Of a stretch of DNA of 64,000 bases, positions 24,329-36,593 are shown in pieces. The DNA comes from Taxawa tesnikishii (nom. ined.). Its lineage: Eukaryota > Ascomycota > Dothideomycetes > Dothideales. Location of the stretch: contig JAPDRO010000009.1 of NCBI GenBank assembly GCA_030247885.1, positions 930,001 to 994,000 on the forward strand, read 5' to 3'. How positions within the stretch are numbered: the stretch's first letter is position 1; each line of letters begins with the position of its first letter. A program made the translations under genes and the position numbers. The notes under the pieces are model-generated. The model was not told where the DNA came from. It saw only the letters and a list, made by a program, of their open reading frames with translations, and searched no databases.

Positions 24329-24381
24329 TGTGGGTGTATACAGCAACTATACCTTCACAGAAGGAAGAGTTGAATGCGACG

Positions 24382-24411
24382 AATCCGCCAAGACTTCTGT
24401 CCTCCGGCTGT
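24382..24411 (-). repeat. right terminal inverted repeat of Tc1/mariner block
   Basis: 30 bp, exact reverse complement of 10543-10572, flanked outside by TA at 24412-24413. Confidence 0.9.
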
Positions 24412-24413
24412 AA

Positions 24414-25223
24414 ATGATGCGGTCATACTTGAGGGTGATTAGCGAACAGCGCAAGTTTGAGCTGTAAGTTTATGCTGCAAGTTCGCGCTGTTTGCTCGGA
24501 ATTAGGCCCTTAATCCGTGTTCGGATGTTTGGAAGCATTGCCCTCCGGTGCCAAGCCCGATCACGCTCCAAAAGGTAAAGCGTAGTGCTTGAGTGTGTTA
24601 GGGCTCTCGGTATCAACCGCCACACAGCTCCCGCTTCCGTCCAACAGTTACTTCTCATCGTTTTCTTGCAATAGAGCACGTTCACTCGGATCTCTCACAA
24701 ACGCAGACTCCGAAGGTGTTGCTACGCACGTGGATCCGCCGCTGATGCGTCCTCTTCAATCCCCATCTCCGGGCAGGATGATTTATCGTGCCGTCGATGC
24801 TGTCCGACCATGCCGTCTGGCTGCCTGCTTCTGTGAACGGTTGACTTTGGAGGTCGGCGCCCGGAGATCGATTTCCTTCTGCTCTTTCGAGCAGCGTGAG
24901 ATTAAACACCAGTGGCGCAAGCGTCGTCGTCGTAGCTCCAAAGGCAGTTTCATCCCCGGGCAATATCCAGACCCGTCTCCGTGCTGATCAAGGCCGTTGA
25001 AGTGGGTCATCTCTCTCTCGTTCGTACAACTGTTGCCTTACAAACAGGTATATATTACTGCTTGCCCTCAACAATTTGGTACCTAACATCCGAGCACCTA
25101 CATACACACATCCGCCAATCTGCTTTTCCTCAAAATCTCCTTTGCCCTCTCCCACTAGACAAACGGATCTACAACACTTCACTATCTCTTGTCTCTCATT
25201 GAAGTATCTGCTAGTCAAGCCTC
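24414..25223. other. gene-free stretch between the transposon block and the ABC transporter
   Basis: Presumably the transporter promoter. A TATATA patch lies at 25050-25055 and the leader near 25140-25200 is CT-rich. No specific factor site claimed. Confidence 0.4.
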
Positions 25224-28200
25224 ATGACATCCTCGGCCGCCGCAGGCCCCGGATGGGCACCTCTTGTCAGGTCGGGGACAGGGGAGCAGATTGTTCGCAC
25301 ACTCACCAACCGAAGCCACTACGAATCCGATGCCAGCTCTGAGACATCCTCTACCAAAGTCGCCGACTGGGCGATGGCAGCCGAGGTCAAACACCTCCAC
25401 GACCAACTTGAGAAGGACCAAGTCAAGCAGAGAAAGCTTGGAGTTACCTGGAAGGACCTGACCGTCCGTGGAATTGGGGCTGGCGCAACTATGCAAGAGA
25501 ATGCTACCAGCCAGTTCAACATCGCCAACGGCATCAAGGAGTCTCGGCAACCAAAACAGCTTCGCACCATCATCGACAACTCCTGGGGATGCGTCAAGCC
25601 TGGCGAGATGCTGCTTGTCCTCGGTCGGCCCGGTGCTGGTTGCACGACATTGCTTAAGATGTTGGCGAACAATCGTCTTGGCTACGCCGAGGTTGAAGGA
25701 GACGTGAAGTTTGGCGCCATGGATCACAAAGAAGCGCAACAATACCGAGGCCAGATCGTCATGAACACCGAAGAGGAGCTCTTTTTCCCCACGCTTACCG
25801 TTGGAAAAACCATGGACTTTGCCACTCGCATGAAGGTCCCATTCCACCTTCCCAGCGACACGTCCAGCCCCGAGGAGTATCGAAAGACTTTCCGGGACTT
25901 CCTGCTCCGCTCCATGGCTATCGAACATACCGAACAGACGAAGGTCGGGAATGAATATGTCCGGGGCGTTTCTGGTGGGCAGAGAAAACGTGTCTCTATC
26001 ATCGAGACACTTGCAACCCAGGGCAGTGTCTTCTGCTGGGACAACAGTACGAGAGGTCTTGACGCCAGCACAGCCTTGGAGTGAGTGCTTTTCGGTTTCT
26101 ATTCATATTGGTTGCTAACGTGTCACAGATACACCAGAGCTCTACGTGCGATGAGCGATGAACTTGGCCTTGCCACAGTTGTCACTCTCTACCAGGCCGG
26201 AAACGGAATTTACAATCTCTTCGACAAGGTCCTTGTTCTCGACGAAGGCAAGCAAATCTTCTATGGCTCGCGCGAGGCTGCGCGACCGTTCATGGAAGAG
26301 CTCGGCTTCATTTGTGAGGATTCCGCGAACGTTGCAGACTTTCTCACCGGTGTCACGGTCCCCACGGAGCGCAAAATTCGCGAAGGATGCGAGAACAGCT
26401 TCCCGAGAACGGCTGGCGCCATCAGAGACGAGTTTCAGAGGAGCAGCATGAAAGCCCAGCTGGAGCACGAGCTCGGATACCCCGAAACCGATCTTGCGGC
26501 AACCTTCACCGAGGACTTCCGGCAAGGAGTGGGCTACAACAAGGCTAAAGGTTTGCCCAAGCGGTCGCCGCTCACCGTCAACTTCATGACACAGGTCAAA
26601 GCATGCGTCATCCGCCAGTACCAGTTACTTTGGGGTGACAAGGCCACCTTCTTCATCAAGCAAGGTTCCACTCTTATCCAGGCTCTGGTTTCAGGTTCGC
26701 TCTTCTACAACGCTCCCGACAACTCATCAGGTCTGTTCATCAAGGGTGGTGCGCTGTTCTTTGCGCTGCTCTACAATGCTCTACTCGCCATGTCTGAGGT
26801 CACGGACTCGTTCCAGGGAAGACCGATTCTGGCGAAGCACCGCAGGTTTGCCTTCTACCATCCTGCCGCTTTCTGCATTGCCCAGATAGCCGCCGATATC
26901 CCGATCTTGCTGTTCCAAATCTCCATCTTCTCCGTTGTGCTCTACTTCATGGTAGGCCTCAAAGTCACCGCTGCGGCCTTCTTCACCTTCTGGGTCGTTC
27001 TCTACGCCACCACCATGTGCATGACAGCATTGTTCCGGTTGATTGGAGCCGCTTTCAAAACATTCGACGATGCATCGAAGGTCTCTGGTTTTCTTATCAG
27101 CGCTTTGATCATGTACATTGGCTACATGATACCCAAGCCGCAGATGCACCCCTGGTTTGTTTGGATTTATTGGATCAACCCCTTGCGTACGGTTTCGAGT
27201 CATTGCTGGGCAATGAGTTTGCCAACAAAATCATTCAATGCGTGAACAACAACCTCGTACCGAACGGACCGGGCTACCTCAATGCTGCTTACCAGGCTTG
27301 TACCGGTGTCGGCGGCGCTCTACCAGGCGCAACCTCCCTCACTGGTGAACAGTACCTTGGCTCGTTATCATACTCTACTTCACACGTCTGGCGCAACTTC
27401 GGCATCATCTGGGCTTGGTGGGCACTGTTCGTCGTCGGTACCATCTATTTTACGTCGAACTGGAAGGATGCTGCCGAAAGCGGCCGCACTCTCCTCGTAC
27501 CTCGTGAGAAGGCCAAGAAGGCACAGGTGATTCTGCCACACGACGAAGAGTCCCAAACCGCAACTGGCTATTCAGACACCAAAGTTGAAGATGCTAAATC
27601 CGAATCTGACGTCAACCAGCAGCTCGTCCGCAACACCTCCGTCTTCACCTGGCGCAACCTCTCTTATGTCGTGAAGACACCTTCTGGGGACCGCACCCTG
27701 CTCGACAACGTTCAAGGCTTTGTTAAACCTGGTATGCTCGGAGCTCTCATGGGCTCCTCTGGTGCTGGTAAGACTACTCTGCTTGATGTCCTCGCACAAC
27801 GTAAGACCGACGGAACCATTCATGGTGAAATCTTGGTCGACGGTCGTCCGCTTCCGGTATCGTTCCAGCGGTCTGCAGGCTACTGCGAGCAGTTGGACGT
27901 TCACGAACCCTTGACTACCGTTCGGGAAGCGCTAGAGTTCTCCGCCCTGCTCCGCCAGAGTCGCGACACTCCTAGGAAAGAGAAGCTTGCCTATGTCGAT
28001 ACCATCATTGATCTTCTCGAACTTCACGATCTTGAGCACACACTGATTGGCAAGGTCGGTGCTGGGCTGTCCGTCGAGCAAAGGAAGAGAGTGACAATCG
28101 GAGTTGAACTGGTCTCGAAGCCTTCCATCTTGATTTTCCTTGACGAGCCAACTTCAGGACTCGATGGCCAGGCTGCCTTCAACACCGTTCGCTTTCTTCG

Positions 28201-29538
28201 CAAGCTCGCCGACGTCGGTCAAGCTATCCTGGTCACGATTCACCAGCCGTCTGCCTCGCTGTTCGCTCAATTCGATACTTTGTTGTTGCTGGCCAAGGGT
28301 GGAAAGACCGTCTACTTTGGTGATATCGGCGACAACTCCGCAACGCTTAAGGACTACTTTGGCCGCAACGGCGCACCATGCCCAGCGGAAGTCAACCCAG
28401 CCGAGCATATGATTGATGTGGTTTCGGGAGCGCTGTCTCAAGGCAAGGATTGGAACGAAGTGTGGTTGAACTCACCTGAACACGAGAAGATGACTGCTGA
28501 ACTGGACCACATGATCACCGATGCAGCCTCCAAGCCTCCCGGAACTGTGGATGACGGCCATGAATTCGCAACCACCCTTTGGACCCAGATCAAGCTGGTC
28601 ACCCACCGCATGAACGTCTCCCTCTACCGCAACAACGATTACACAAACAACAAGTTCGCCCTTCACATCGGTTCGGCGCTCTTCAACGGTTTCACCTTCT
28701 GGATGATCGGCAACTCCGTCCAAGACCTGCAGCTTCGCCTCTTTGCCATCTTCAACTTCATCTTCGTCGCCCCCGGTGTCATGGCTCAGCTGCAACCACT
28801 CTTCATTGAGCGTCGCGACATCTACGACGCCCGTGAGAAGAAGAGCAGGATGTACAGCTGGGTTGCTTTCGTCACCGGTCTTATCGTGTCCGAGATCCCT
28901 TACCTCATCATTTGCGCTATTCTCTACTTCATATGTTTCTACTGGACCGTTGGATTCCCATCCGACAGCAACAAGGCCGGTGCCGTCTTCTTCGTCATGC
29001 TGATGTACGAATTTCTCTACACCGGCATCGGTCAGTTCGTTGCCGCTTACGCACCCAACGCTACCTTCGCGTCCCTTGTCAACCCCTCGTCGTCGGAACC
29101 CTCGTCTCCTTCTGCGGCGTCCTCGTGCCCTATCAACAGATTCAGGAGTTTTGGCGGTACTGGATCTACTGGCTCAACCCCTTCAACTATCTCATGGGGT
29201 CATTGCTCGTCTTCACCACCTTCGACGTCGACGTCGAGTGCGCCGAGCGAGAGTTCGCCATCTTTGATACTCCCAACGGTCAGAGTTGCGCGAGCTACCT
29301 GGCCGAGTACCTTCAAGGCTACGGCGCCCGCTCCAACCTCGTCAACCCGGATGCGACAAGCGGATGCAGAGTTTGCCAGTACAACCACGGCAGCGATTAC
29401 TTGTACAACATCAACCTGAAGGATTACTATTACGGCTGGCGCGATGCGGCGATCGTTGTCATCTTCGTCCTCTCCTCCTACGCTTTGGTGTACATTTGCA
29501 TGAAGCTGAGGACTAAGGCGTCGAAGAAGGCGCAGTAG
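25224..29538 (+). CDS. PDR-type ABC-G multidrug transporter
   Basis: Full-size (NBD-TMD)x2 plasma-membrane exporter of the pleiotropic drug resistance group, about 1,420 aa. Exon 1 is 25224-26080; the intron is 26081-26128 (GTGAGT, branch GCTAAC, CACAG). NBD1 has the PDR-typical degenerate Walker [10 protein letters not shown], where Cys replaces Lys, signature [11 protein letters not shown] and [14 protein letters not shown]2 has canonical GSSGAGKTT, a degenerate signature [15 protein letters not shown] and [12 protein letters not shown]. Asymmetric NBDs are the PDR hallmark. Membrane blocks start at about 26590 and 28610. The frame steps by one base near 27185 (WINPL continues as [12 protein letters not shown]) and near 29088 (LVNP continues as [15 protein letters not shown], at a C4 run), each as if a base were missing. 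Substrate is unknown; fungicide or phytotoxin efflux is usual for the family. Confidence 0.93.
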
Positions 29539-29870
29539 AGACGGGGTTTTTCGTATTTTTCTTTTCTCTTTACGTTTGTTGAATCCTTTTCTTTGTTTGT
29601 GTAGCGTGCTCGCTGTCTACGTCTCTTTGGAAATTTTTTATACCGTAATATTGGGATAGAAACGGGGTCTCTGGAGTAGACATATGTGGTATTGGATAGA
29701 GGATAGAATACAGAGTCGTTTCTCACACTGCTCGTCTGTTGTTGAGGTCTCAGAGCGGATTTCGTTTATTGTGATCAAAAAGTGAGGATATACGACTGTT
29801 TCTGCCAAATGCCGCTGGTTCGGGTTGAGGATAATCGTCACTTAGGATCGGTGAGTCGCGCCGAGAATTT
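29539..29870. other. 3' flank of ABC transporter
   Basis: T-rich just after the stop (29545-29590), as expected for a fungal 3' UTR. No gene. Confidence 0.4.
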
Positions 29871-29874
29871 CGGC

Positions 29875-30641
29875 AACACTGACCTCTACAAGGTTACTGC
29901 GCTCCCACGCTTTTCCAGTCATCGCTGGGCATGACCGGCGAAACAAGTCTGTTGATGGGGTTTTCGCTTCAGGTGTTCTATCTGCTGGCTTCGTTCGTCA
30001 CCTGGTTCACCATGGATCGAGTGGGACGCCGCAAGCTGTTCATCTCGATGGCCTCGGGCATGTGCGCCGTTCTTATCTGCGAGGCAGTCTGCGTCGTCGT
30101 CGACGACAGATCATCTGGTATTGCGGCCGTATTCTTTCGTCTTCGCCTTCACCTGGGGTTGGATGGCGACTGTCTGAACGTATCCCGTAAGTTATCTTGT
30201 CGTCCGTTCATCCCTTCTCTACTTCGTACGCGGAACACTGACGCGTACGTGCGATTCGCAGCCCAAGATCCTCCCTCTAGAGATCCGAGCCAAGGGCGCT
30301 GCTCTTGTTGCAGCGGCGGACTTTGCTGGGAACTTCCTGGTGGTTGAGGTGACGCTAGTGGGCCTGGACAGCATCGATTTCGGTTCTGCTTCATCTTGGC
30401 GGCGCTGAACCTCATCAACGCCATCATCATCGGGCTGTTTTATCCGGAAACTGCCAACATGCCGCTGGATTCGGTAGATCTTCTCTTCACAGGAAGCGAG
30501 CTTGTGGGAGAAGGTGAGGAGGTCAAGCAACCGTTCCGTCGTAAGATGCAGTGGTCCGTGGTTGCGAGAGCAGCGGAGGAAGTCAAGAAGCAGAAGAAGC
30601 TCTGGAAGGCTTCTGATGGTTCTGATGGATCGACTGGATAA
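29875..30641 (+). pseudogene. truncated MFS sugar-transporter pseudogene
   Basis: C-terminal half of a sugar-type MFS permease. Readable pieces are MTGETSLLMGFSLQVFYLLA (from 29931), TWFTMDRVGRRKLFISM with the conserved DRxGRR loop, a VFAFTWGWMATV helix in another frame (30139) that contains an in-frame TGA, a still-recognisable intron (GTAAGT at 30187 to GCAG at 30261), LPLEIRAKGAAL (30270) and a last part with YPETANMPLDSVDLLFTGS and a charged tail (to 30641). The first six helices are missing and at least two frame changes plus a stop are present. Unlike the other frame steps in the window, one has the opposite sign. Real decay is therefore likely. Confidence 0.75.
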
Positions 30642-30649
30642 CCGCTTGA

Positions 30650-33167
30650 AGACGGCGAGGTTGATACCAAAAAGGGTTCGGGAGAGCGTATTGAGCATGC
30701 CAAGTAGTAGCGTTCCCTTCTTCGATCAGGAAGCAACTGTTGCGTCTGTAGAATGCAGACGACTCTTCCATTTCCAATGGTCTTTTCCTGTCCCAGATGG
30801 TTTCCAATAGTCGCGTCGAGATCGACAGAAGAGCTTGCAGTTGGACCGGCTTGCTGTGTCTGCGGTTTCCTTTCCCTAGTATTTCAGATTCCTTTCAGGA
30901 CTGATTGGAGCTCAGGCGTCAGTCCAGCCCTGGCTACGCCTGCAGAACCCTCTCCGGCTAATTCTATTCGCGCATTTTTGTTTTCTCCGGGCCACGCACC
31001 CGGTCTTACACAGCATGCTGCAGCAATACGTGGAAGTCTCTGAGTCTGCATTGACCTCGTGTCCCAACTTTAGCCGCAGGGCTCTCTGCCACTTGTCACT
31101 GCGGGTACCGAAACGAGGGTAGGATCGGCCGAGCGGACCCTTCGTGAGCAGATGAAGCCTGGTAACGAAACGCCCGCTTGTGTACTGTTCCGTTTTTCTC
31201 ACTGGATGACTTGCTGCCAGGTCCCGAACCAAGATCTGTCCGAGGTCTCACGCATTTCTCCTTCCTCAGGTGCGGCGTCGATACAAGATATGTCTTTCCT
31301 CTGATAACCGGTACTATTTTTACTGGATTGGGTGGGGCTGGACATCCGGTGAAGTGAGTTGCACATGAAAGATGGGACTTTCACCGTCTCCCTCCTTCAT
31401 CGTCGCTTCCACAGACGGAGTCTGCGAAGCTAATGCCAGTTGAATGCTTCGTGTCAGCCTGGTGTAGGGATGAGCTTGGTAGACAACGGTGCCGCATTCC
31501 AGTTGCTGCAATGCGATGCAGAGATGGGCCCGCTCTTATACATAAGTACGAGGTGTCGCGAGGAAGATATACCAATCGATCTCAAAGAGCGGTGTGGAGG
31601 AGACGAGGACAGTACGAGGAAATCGATAGCCACCCGCTGCTACTTTCCGTCGGACCAATGATGGACGTTGACTCTTTTACCACACGTGAGTCATTTGGCG
31701 ATCTCGCTTTCCTACCTAGCCATGTGCGTTTGCCTGCCTATACGGTGGCGTTAGGATGAGAGGTAACGTTTTGCGCAAGTGCTGCGGAGTCAGACCCTCT
31801 TTCCCAACGTAGTGGATGCGCGCAACCGAGTGTTGTTCCCTGAGACCGGGACTATGGTAATGGTGGTAGCGAGTGTGGGTGGGTGGATGAGCGGGCCGCC
31901 ACAACATACTCACGAGATCGAGAGAGGCGATGGTGGCACAAGATCAACGACGCCACTTTGGATGGGTGGTGGCCCAGAAAGTTTCGCATAGACATGAGAT
32001 GCTGTGTTGTGGAGGAACAGGGATGCTGAGACTGGTTCCAGGTGATGGTAGCCATACTTTCCAGATGGTGGTTGAGCGGTTGATGCAAAGCAGTCTAAGA
32101 CACAGGAAAGTCCCTCAAAACCAGATATTCGGGCAGCCACGTTCCTCCCCGCCAATCCCATGTCTGCACCACCACACCCCACCCTCTCTTTTCAGGCTTG
32201 CTCTCTCTGGCAACCCACACGGCGGGCAGCATTCCTCGGATGCAACTAAATCATGGTCTAGCTGTTCGGCTTGCAGCTGTCGCAGCCCGCAACCTGGAGA
32301 GCAGCAGTACCATAGGAACAGCAGTAGCAGGAGCAGCAGCAGCAGCAGAATGACGCGTACCCTTGGTTGGCCGTGAGGATATAATGCCTGTCATTTCCAT
32401 GGTGGTCTCTCGTCCCATCTATACAATCCATTGTGCGCATCGGTTTCGGCGGGTGGCTTGGGCCAAGTAATGTCTCAGGCACAGTTGGTTGATCGAATGA
32501 TTGACTGACTGATTGATTGATTGATTGATGCCCGAGCCAGCCCTATCAGCGTCCTACCGTACTTTTCCGCGCGAGGTCAGGCCGCAACACGTTTGGATGA
32601 TATAGTTCATGCAGAAGACGCCCCCTCCCTCGTGTGCGCTCATCTCGCGTTTCGCTAGACCGGTCCATCCGTCTAAACAGAAATCGACCAACAGGCCCTG
32701 GCCACAGCCGCACGCCGTTGCTCATTCGTTCCGACGGTTGGCCTTCTTTCCCCTTCCCGGCACATCACATCAGCTGCGCTGCCCCAGAAACAACAAACGA
32801 TGCCCGTGGGACAGTTTCGCATCGCAAAACATGCGCCGCCAGCCTCGCTCGTCACCAACCAAACAGCAGCCTGACATGACCATCCCGCTGCTCTCACATG
32901 CACTGCCAGCCCGGTGACATATTGACATTGACACTGACACGGACACGGACATTGACACTGCAGAGGAGAAAAAGGAAGTCGCGAGTCAGCACCTCGGCGT
33001 GCGCAGCGACAAGCGGCAAGCGCCTTCCCGCGTTCGCTTTTTGATTTTGGATTGGGTTGGGTCGAAGTTGGGCTGGGAACAGGCCCACGATCAGCGCTTC
33101 GGAAGACGCTCAGGCATCAACCCAGTCCAAACCCAGGCCAACTTCACGGCCTGGACGAGTCGGCGCC
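30650..33167. other. 2.5 kb intergenic region with simple repeats
   Basis: No convincing gene. Contains a CAG/AGC-rich run (about 32310-32350), a GATT run (about 32505-32528) and an imprecise GACATT/GACACG hexamer run (about 32917-32960) just before the next gene. Confidence 0.5.
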
Positions 33168-35579
33168 ATGTCCGACAAGAAACATGCACCCGCAGAGTCC
33201 GCCACCAACAATTTCAAGGCTGCAACGGTCGAGGACTACAATTCCGACGACGGCGAAGCCGTCGCCGACACTCGCCAGACCGCGAGCAAAACCGCAAACT
33301 TCGCGGCCAAGCGCTCGTCGCAGTCTTCCGGCCTAGGCAAATCGCACGAGGAGAAAGAAACCCCACCCAAGACTGCTCCTCCAGACGCTGCCAGCGATTC
33401 CGGCTACTCCAGCCATACCAATGCGACTGCTGCCAACGCCGACCCAAGTCACGCAGCCAGGACTCAGCGAGGAGCACCATCCAATCCCACGGCTAACGAA
33501 GCCGCGGCCAGCCCCGTCAAAAGAAGACCGACCGTAAGCCGGCAAAGGCGAGAAAGCAGGCCTCGCAGTCCAGCCAGAGTGTCTGCTCGACCGCCGTCAG
33601 CGTCAAGGAGAGTATCGCAAGAATGTAACGACCCCAATTGCGACCAGTGCCCCCGCGATCATCGCGCCGACGGGAGAGTCAAACAAGGGCTGCCAGACCA
33701 GCGCCACCGCCACTGGCAACTCCGTTCGACTACAACTATCCAGCATTCCCTCAAGGGCAACCCTCTCCCCAACACTATGCCCAGCCATCGCCGGGCCTGC
33801 CGCAGCACCCTGCTTTCCCTCAATATGGCCAGCCTTCAACGCCCTCTGCCGGACCACTCCCTCAACCGAGACCACGGGCAGAGTCGATGGCGAGAGCAAG
33901 GCCGCAGAGCTTCCATGCTGGAAGTATGCCGCCTATGTACTGGATGGATGGGCAGTATGGTGCGGGCTATCACGGAGCACCGCCGACAAGGATGCCTTAC
34001 GAGCAGAATCCGCATGCATTCCCCCGCTATACCAGCCGCTTTATCAGTCTCAATCGGGATACCCACAGATGGGAATGCCTCCACCAAATGCTACCTTTGC
34101 GCCCCCTTCTCCGGCACAGCCAGCACCCACCTCTCCCTTGAGGGATGTGCCGCGGCTGCCAGTTACACAGCCGGCGACGGAGAATTATTCTGCACGAAGG
34201 CAAACAGTGTCGATGTACGGACCTCCTATCATCACGCAAGACTTGCCACGGGCACAGGGTAATGCATCCGCGGCACCATCGGCTCGTCGAGCAGATGTTT
34301 ACCGTGTCCCAGGCGCCTTCGAATCCGATGGCTCCTCTACCTCTTCTGGTTCCGAGTCCGCGTCCGAGTCCGAGTCTGAGCCAGAAGCACGGTCACGCTT
34401 CGATCGAGCCCGTGATCGTCGGGAGCGTGAAGACCGCAAACTCATGCCTCCACCTCAGCGGCGCCCCTCATTGAAGCACTCGAATACGACTTCAGCTGTC
34501 ATTCCCATGCGAAAATCGAGAGAGCCCTTGCGGCAACGCACCTCTAGAGACCTTCCTGCACGGACTCAGTCCTCACGCAACAGCCGTGATATTGCTCCAG
34601 CCGAGTCACCGTACTATTACCACCTTCCCGTTCTCCATCCCGACGCAGACGTGAATCACGCTCCGATAGAATTGATCGTCTCGATTTGAGGGAGAGACTC
34701 GACAAGCTCGAGGTGGAGAAGCTCGAGCGAATGGAACGACTCGAGCAGCAAGAACGACGAGCATGGGAGCGAGAAAGAGAGCGCCTCGACGCACTCGAAA
34801 GGCTCGAACGACGGGACCGTCAAGAATCGCACTCCTCGCATTCATCACGCGCCCGTCGGCCTTCCCTCGCAAACACCACTTCCTCTGGTCGTACGAAAGC
34901 GACATCCTATTCTAACTCATCTGGCTCTGGAAAGGTGGTCATTGAATCACGCACAGGTCGAAGGCTCTCTTACGTGGGTCATGAAAAACGTAACGAGCTT
35001 GAACGCCAACGCAACAACGCCGAAGCGTACATGGAGCGCGCGCGGGGCGGACAGATGCCCGAAGTAACGATCGAGGACACAATCCGGGCCGCCAAAGCCC
35101 TAAACCTCAACGAGCGCATCACGGACAGGGACGGATACGCCGAGCGGCCTGCCTTGATGCCTAAACCGCACAACGTCAGAGAAAACGCATCAGTCATATC
35201 ATCGGGAAGCAAGAGCAGCAACCGGAGTCACCGCAGCCGCCATTCCGTGACGCTGTCGACGCACGATGAGGCCCGCAGTACCGTCACGTCTCGTACGGAC
35301 AACGGAGGCGGGATCAAGATCACGACTGGCGGGACGACGATTGAGTTCTCGGGCGACATGGATGGAAAGACGATTTCGTTCCGGCCGCAGGATGACGGTC
35401 ACACGGAGGTCGTCGTAGGGGACGGGAGGAGGCTAGCGCGGGAGAGGAGGTACAGAGATGGCGGGTCGAGCGTCGGAAGAAGCAGAGTGGGCAGTCAGAG
35501 TAGGGACAGGGGCAGGAGCAGAAGGGAGAGCAGAGCCAGGCCGGTCGTCATCGGGGAAGAGTACGAGGCTGCAATCTGA
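33168..35579 (+). CDS. disordered Arg/Ser-rich protein with coiled coil, unknown function
   Basis: Not recognised. ATG at 33168 (MSDKKHAPAESATNN). The product, about 800 aa, runs across three forward frames with three single-base steps: at a C5 run near 33650, a C5 run near 34022 and near 34620. Each is as if one base were missing, and the flanking composition continues smoothly. Order: acidic/Ser-rich N-terminus, a short CNDPNCDQCP cysteine cluster, a Pro/Gln-rich region, a Ser/Glu repeat (SSTSSGSESASESESEPE), an RD/RE-rich stretch, a charged coiled coil (RERLDKLEVEKLERMERLEQ, about 34700-34830), and a C-terminal block with GGIKITTGGTTIEFSG and KTISFRPQDDGHTEVVVGDG. The RS/RE composition hints at a nuclear or RNA-related role, which is inference only. 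Confidence 0.7.
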
Positions 35580-36593
35580 GAGAGGAAGATGAGGACTAAG
35601 GCAAAAATTGACAAGGAGGCGCCACTGAAAGCAAGTGGGTAGGCTCCCTCATCTCTCTTTACTCTTGTTTTTCGGGGAGGGCATGATACCTAGCGTTGAT
35701 GTTTCCGCCACCCTTTGCCTCTCTTGCTTGGATTCTGTTCGTCTTTGCTTCTCTGCATGGGTGGAACCGTTCCTTTCTTACGCCTTTCTCCTCGTCCTCA
35801 AAGCAGCCACAAAAGGAGGAGCACAAAAGTTCCCAGCAGGAAGGGAAAATACGACACCCCGGCATCCGCGGTTGGCGGGAATATACGAATGTTTTGATTG
35901 CTGTTTTCACTTTCTGTTTCGGTTCTTCTTCGGCTCACCTTCGTTTGATCTTCTGATTTTCCTGAGCGCAGTTTTAGCGAGCGATGCTTTCGTGTTGATG
36001 GGTTGAACGGCCGTCTATCCCATCCAAAAAGACCGTTGGCTGTCTGTCAGATGTTTTCGGATCCACGAGGACAGGTTGGCAACGATATAGGTGGTTTCTC
36101 GCCTTTCGACACGATGATGGTTGAGATAATGGGGTACGAATATATGAGGCCACGATATAGCATTGACGAACGTAGCGCGTTTTCCTTTTGATTCATAACG
36201 ATCAACGTTTCGCTCCACTGATCACATCGTGCTAAAGCTGACACGGAGAGCCGCATGAGTGGTTTCATCTTGTTTGGGGTAATATGAGTGTGCTTTGTAC
36301 AGAGAGCTATTTATACACACCTTATCGATACTCGCGGACGCGACGCGACATGTCAATTCCATAGGGCTGATGCGGCTTGAAATCGCCTCTTCCTCCCCAG
36401 TTTTGCACCATAGCCAGACCCCTGCCTCGTGCAAGACAACAAAACTCGTGCCGCTCCTGCTTACGGTGCTCAATTGATATTCTCATGTTTTGTGTGGTAA
36501 CCCTGCCACTGTGCTTTCTGTCCTTCTTTGCTAGTCCGCTCGACTGTCCCTCGTTAACCCCTGCATCCAGTTTTCATTGCACTGCCAGCGGCC
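35580..36593. other. intergenic region
   Basis: 3' flank of the Arg/Ser-rich gene and promoter of the Fun30 gene. Pyrimidine-rich around 35640-35800. No gene seen. Confidence 0.4.

Larger units (their letters stand above)
10543..24411 (-). mobile_element. Tc1/mariner-like TIR-bounded block with nested decayed elements
   Basis: The two outer ends are perfect 30-bp inverted copies (10543-10572 and 24382-24411), beginning CAGCCGGAGGACAG. Each abuts a TA dinucleotide (10541-10542 and 24412-24413), the target duplication expected of Tc1/mariner insertion. Just inside the left end is a transposase C-terminus and just inside the right end a transposase N-terminus, both on the minus strand. A single Tc1 element is normally 1.5-2 kb, so about 12 kb is extra. 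It is filled by a second Tc1-like relic and a Ty3/Gypsy fossil. Sequence from about 10990 to 23900 is AT-rich and RIP-like, while both outer rims keep normal composition. Whether the rims belong to one interrupted copy or to two partly deleted copies is not settled. Confidence 0.75.
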
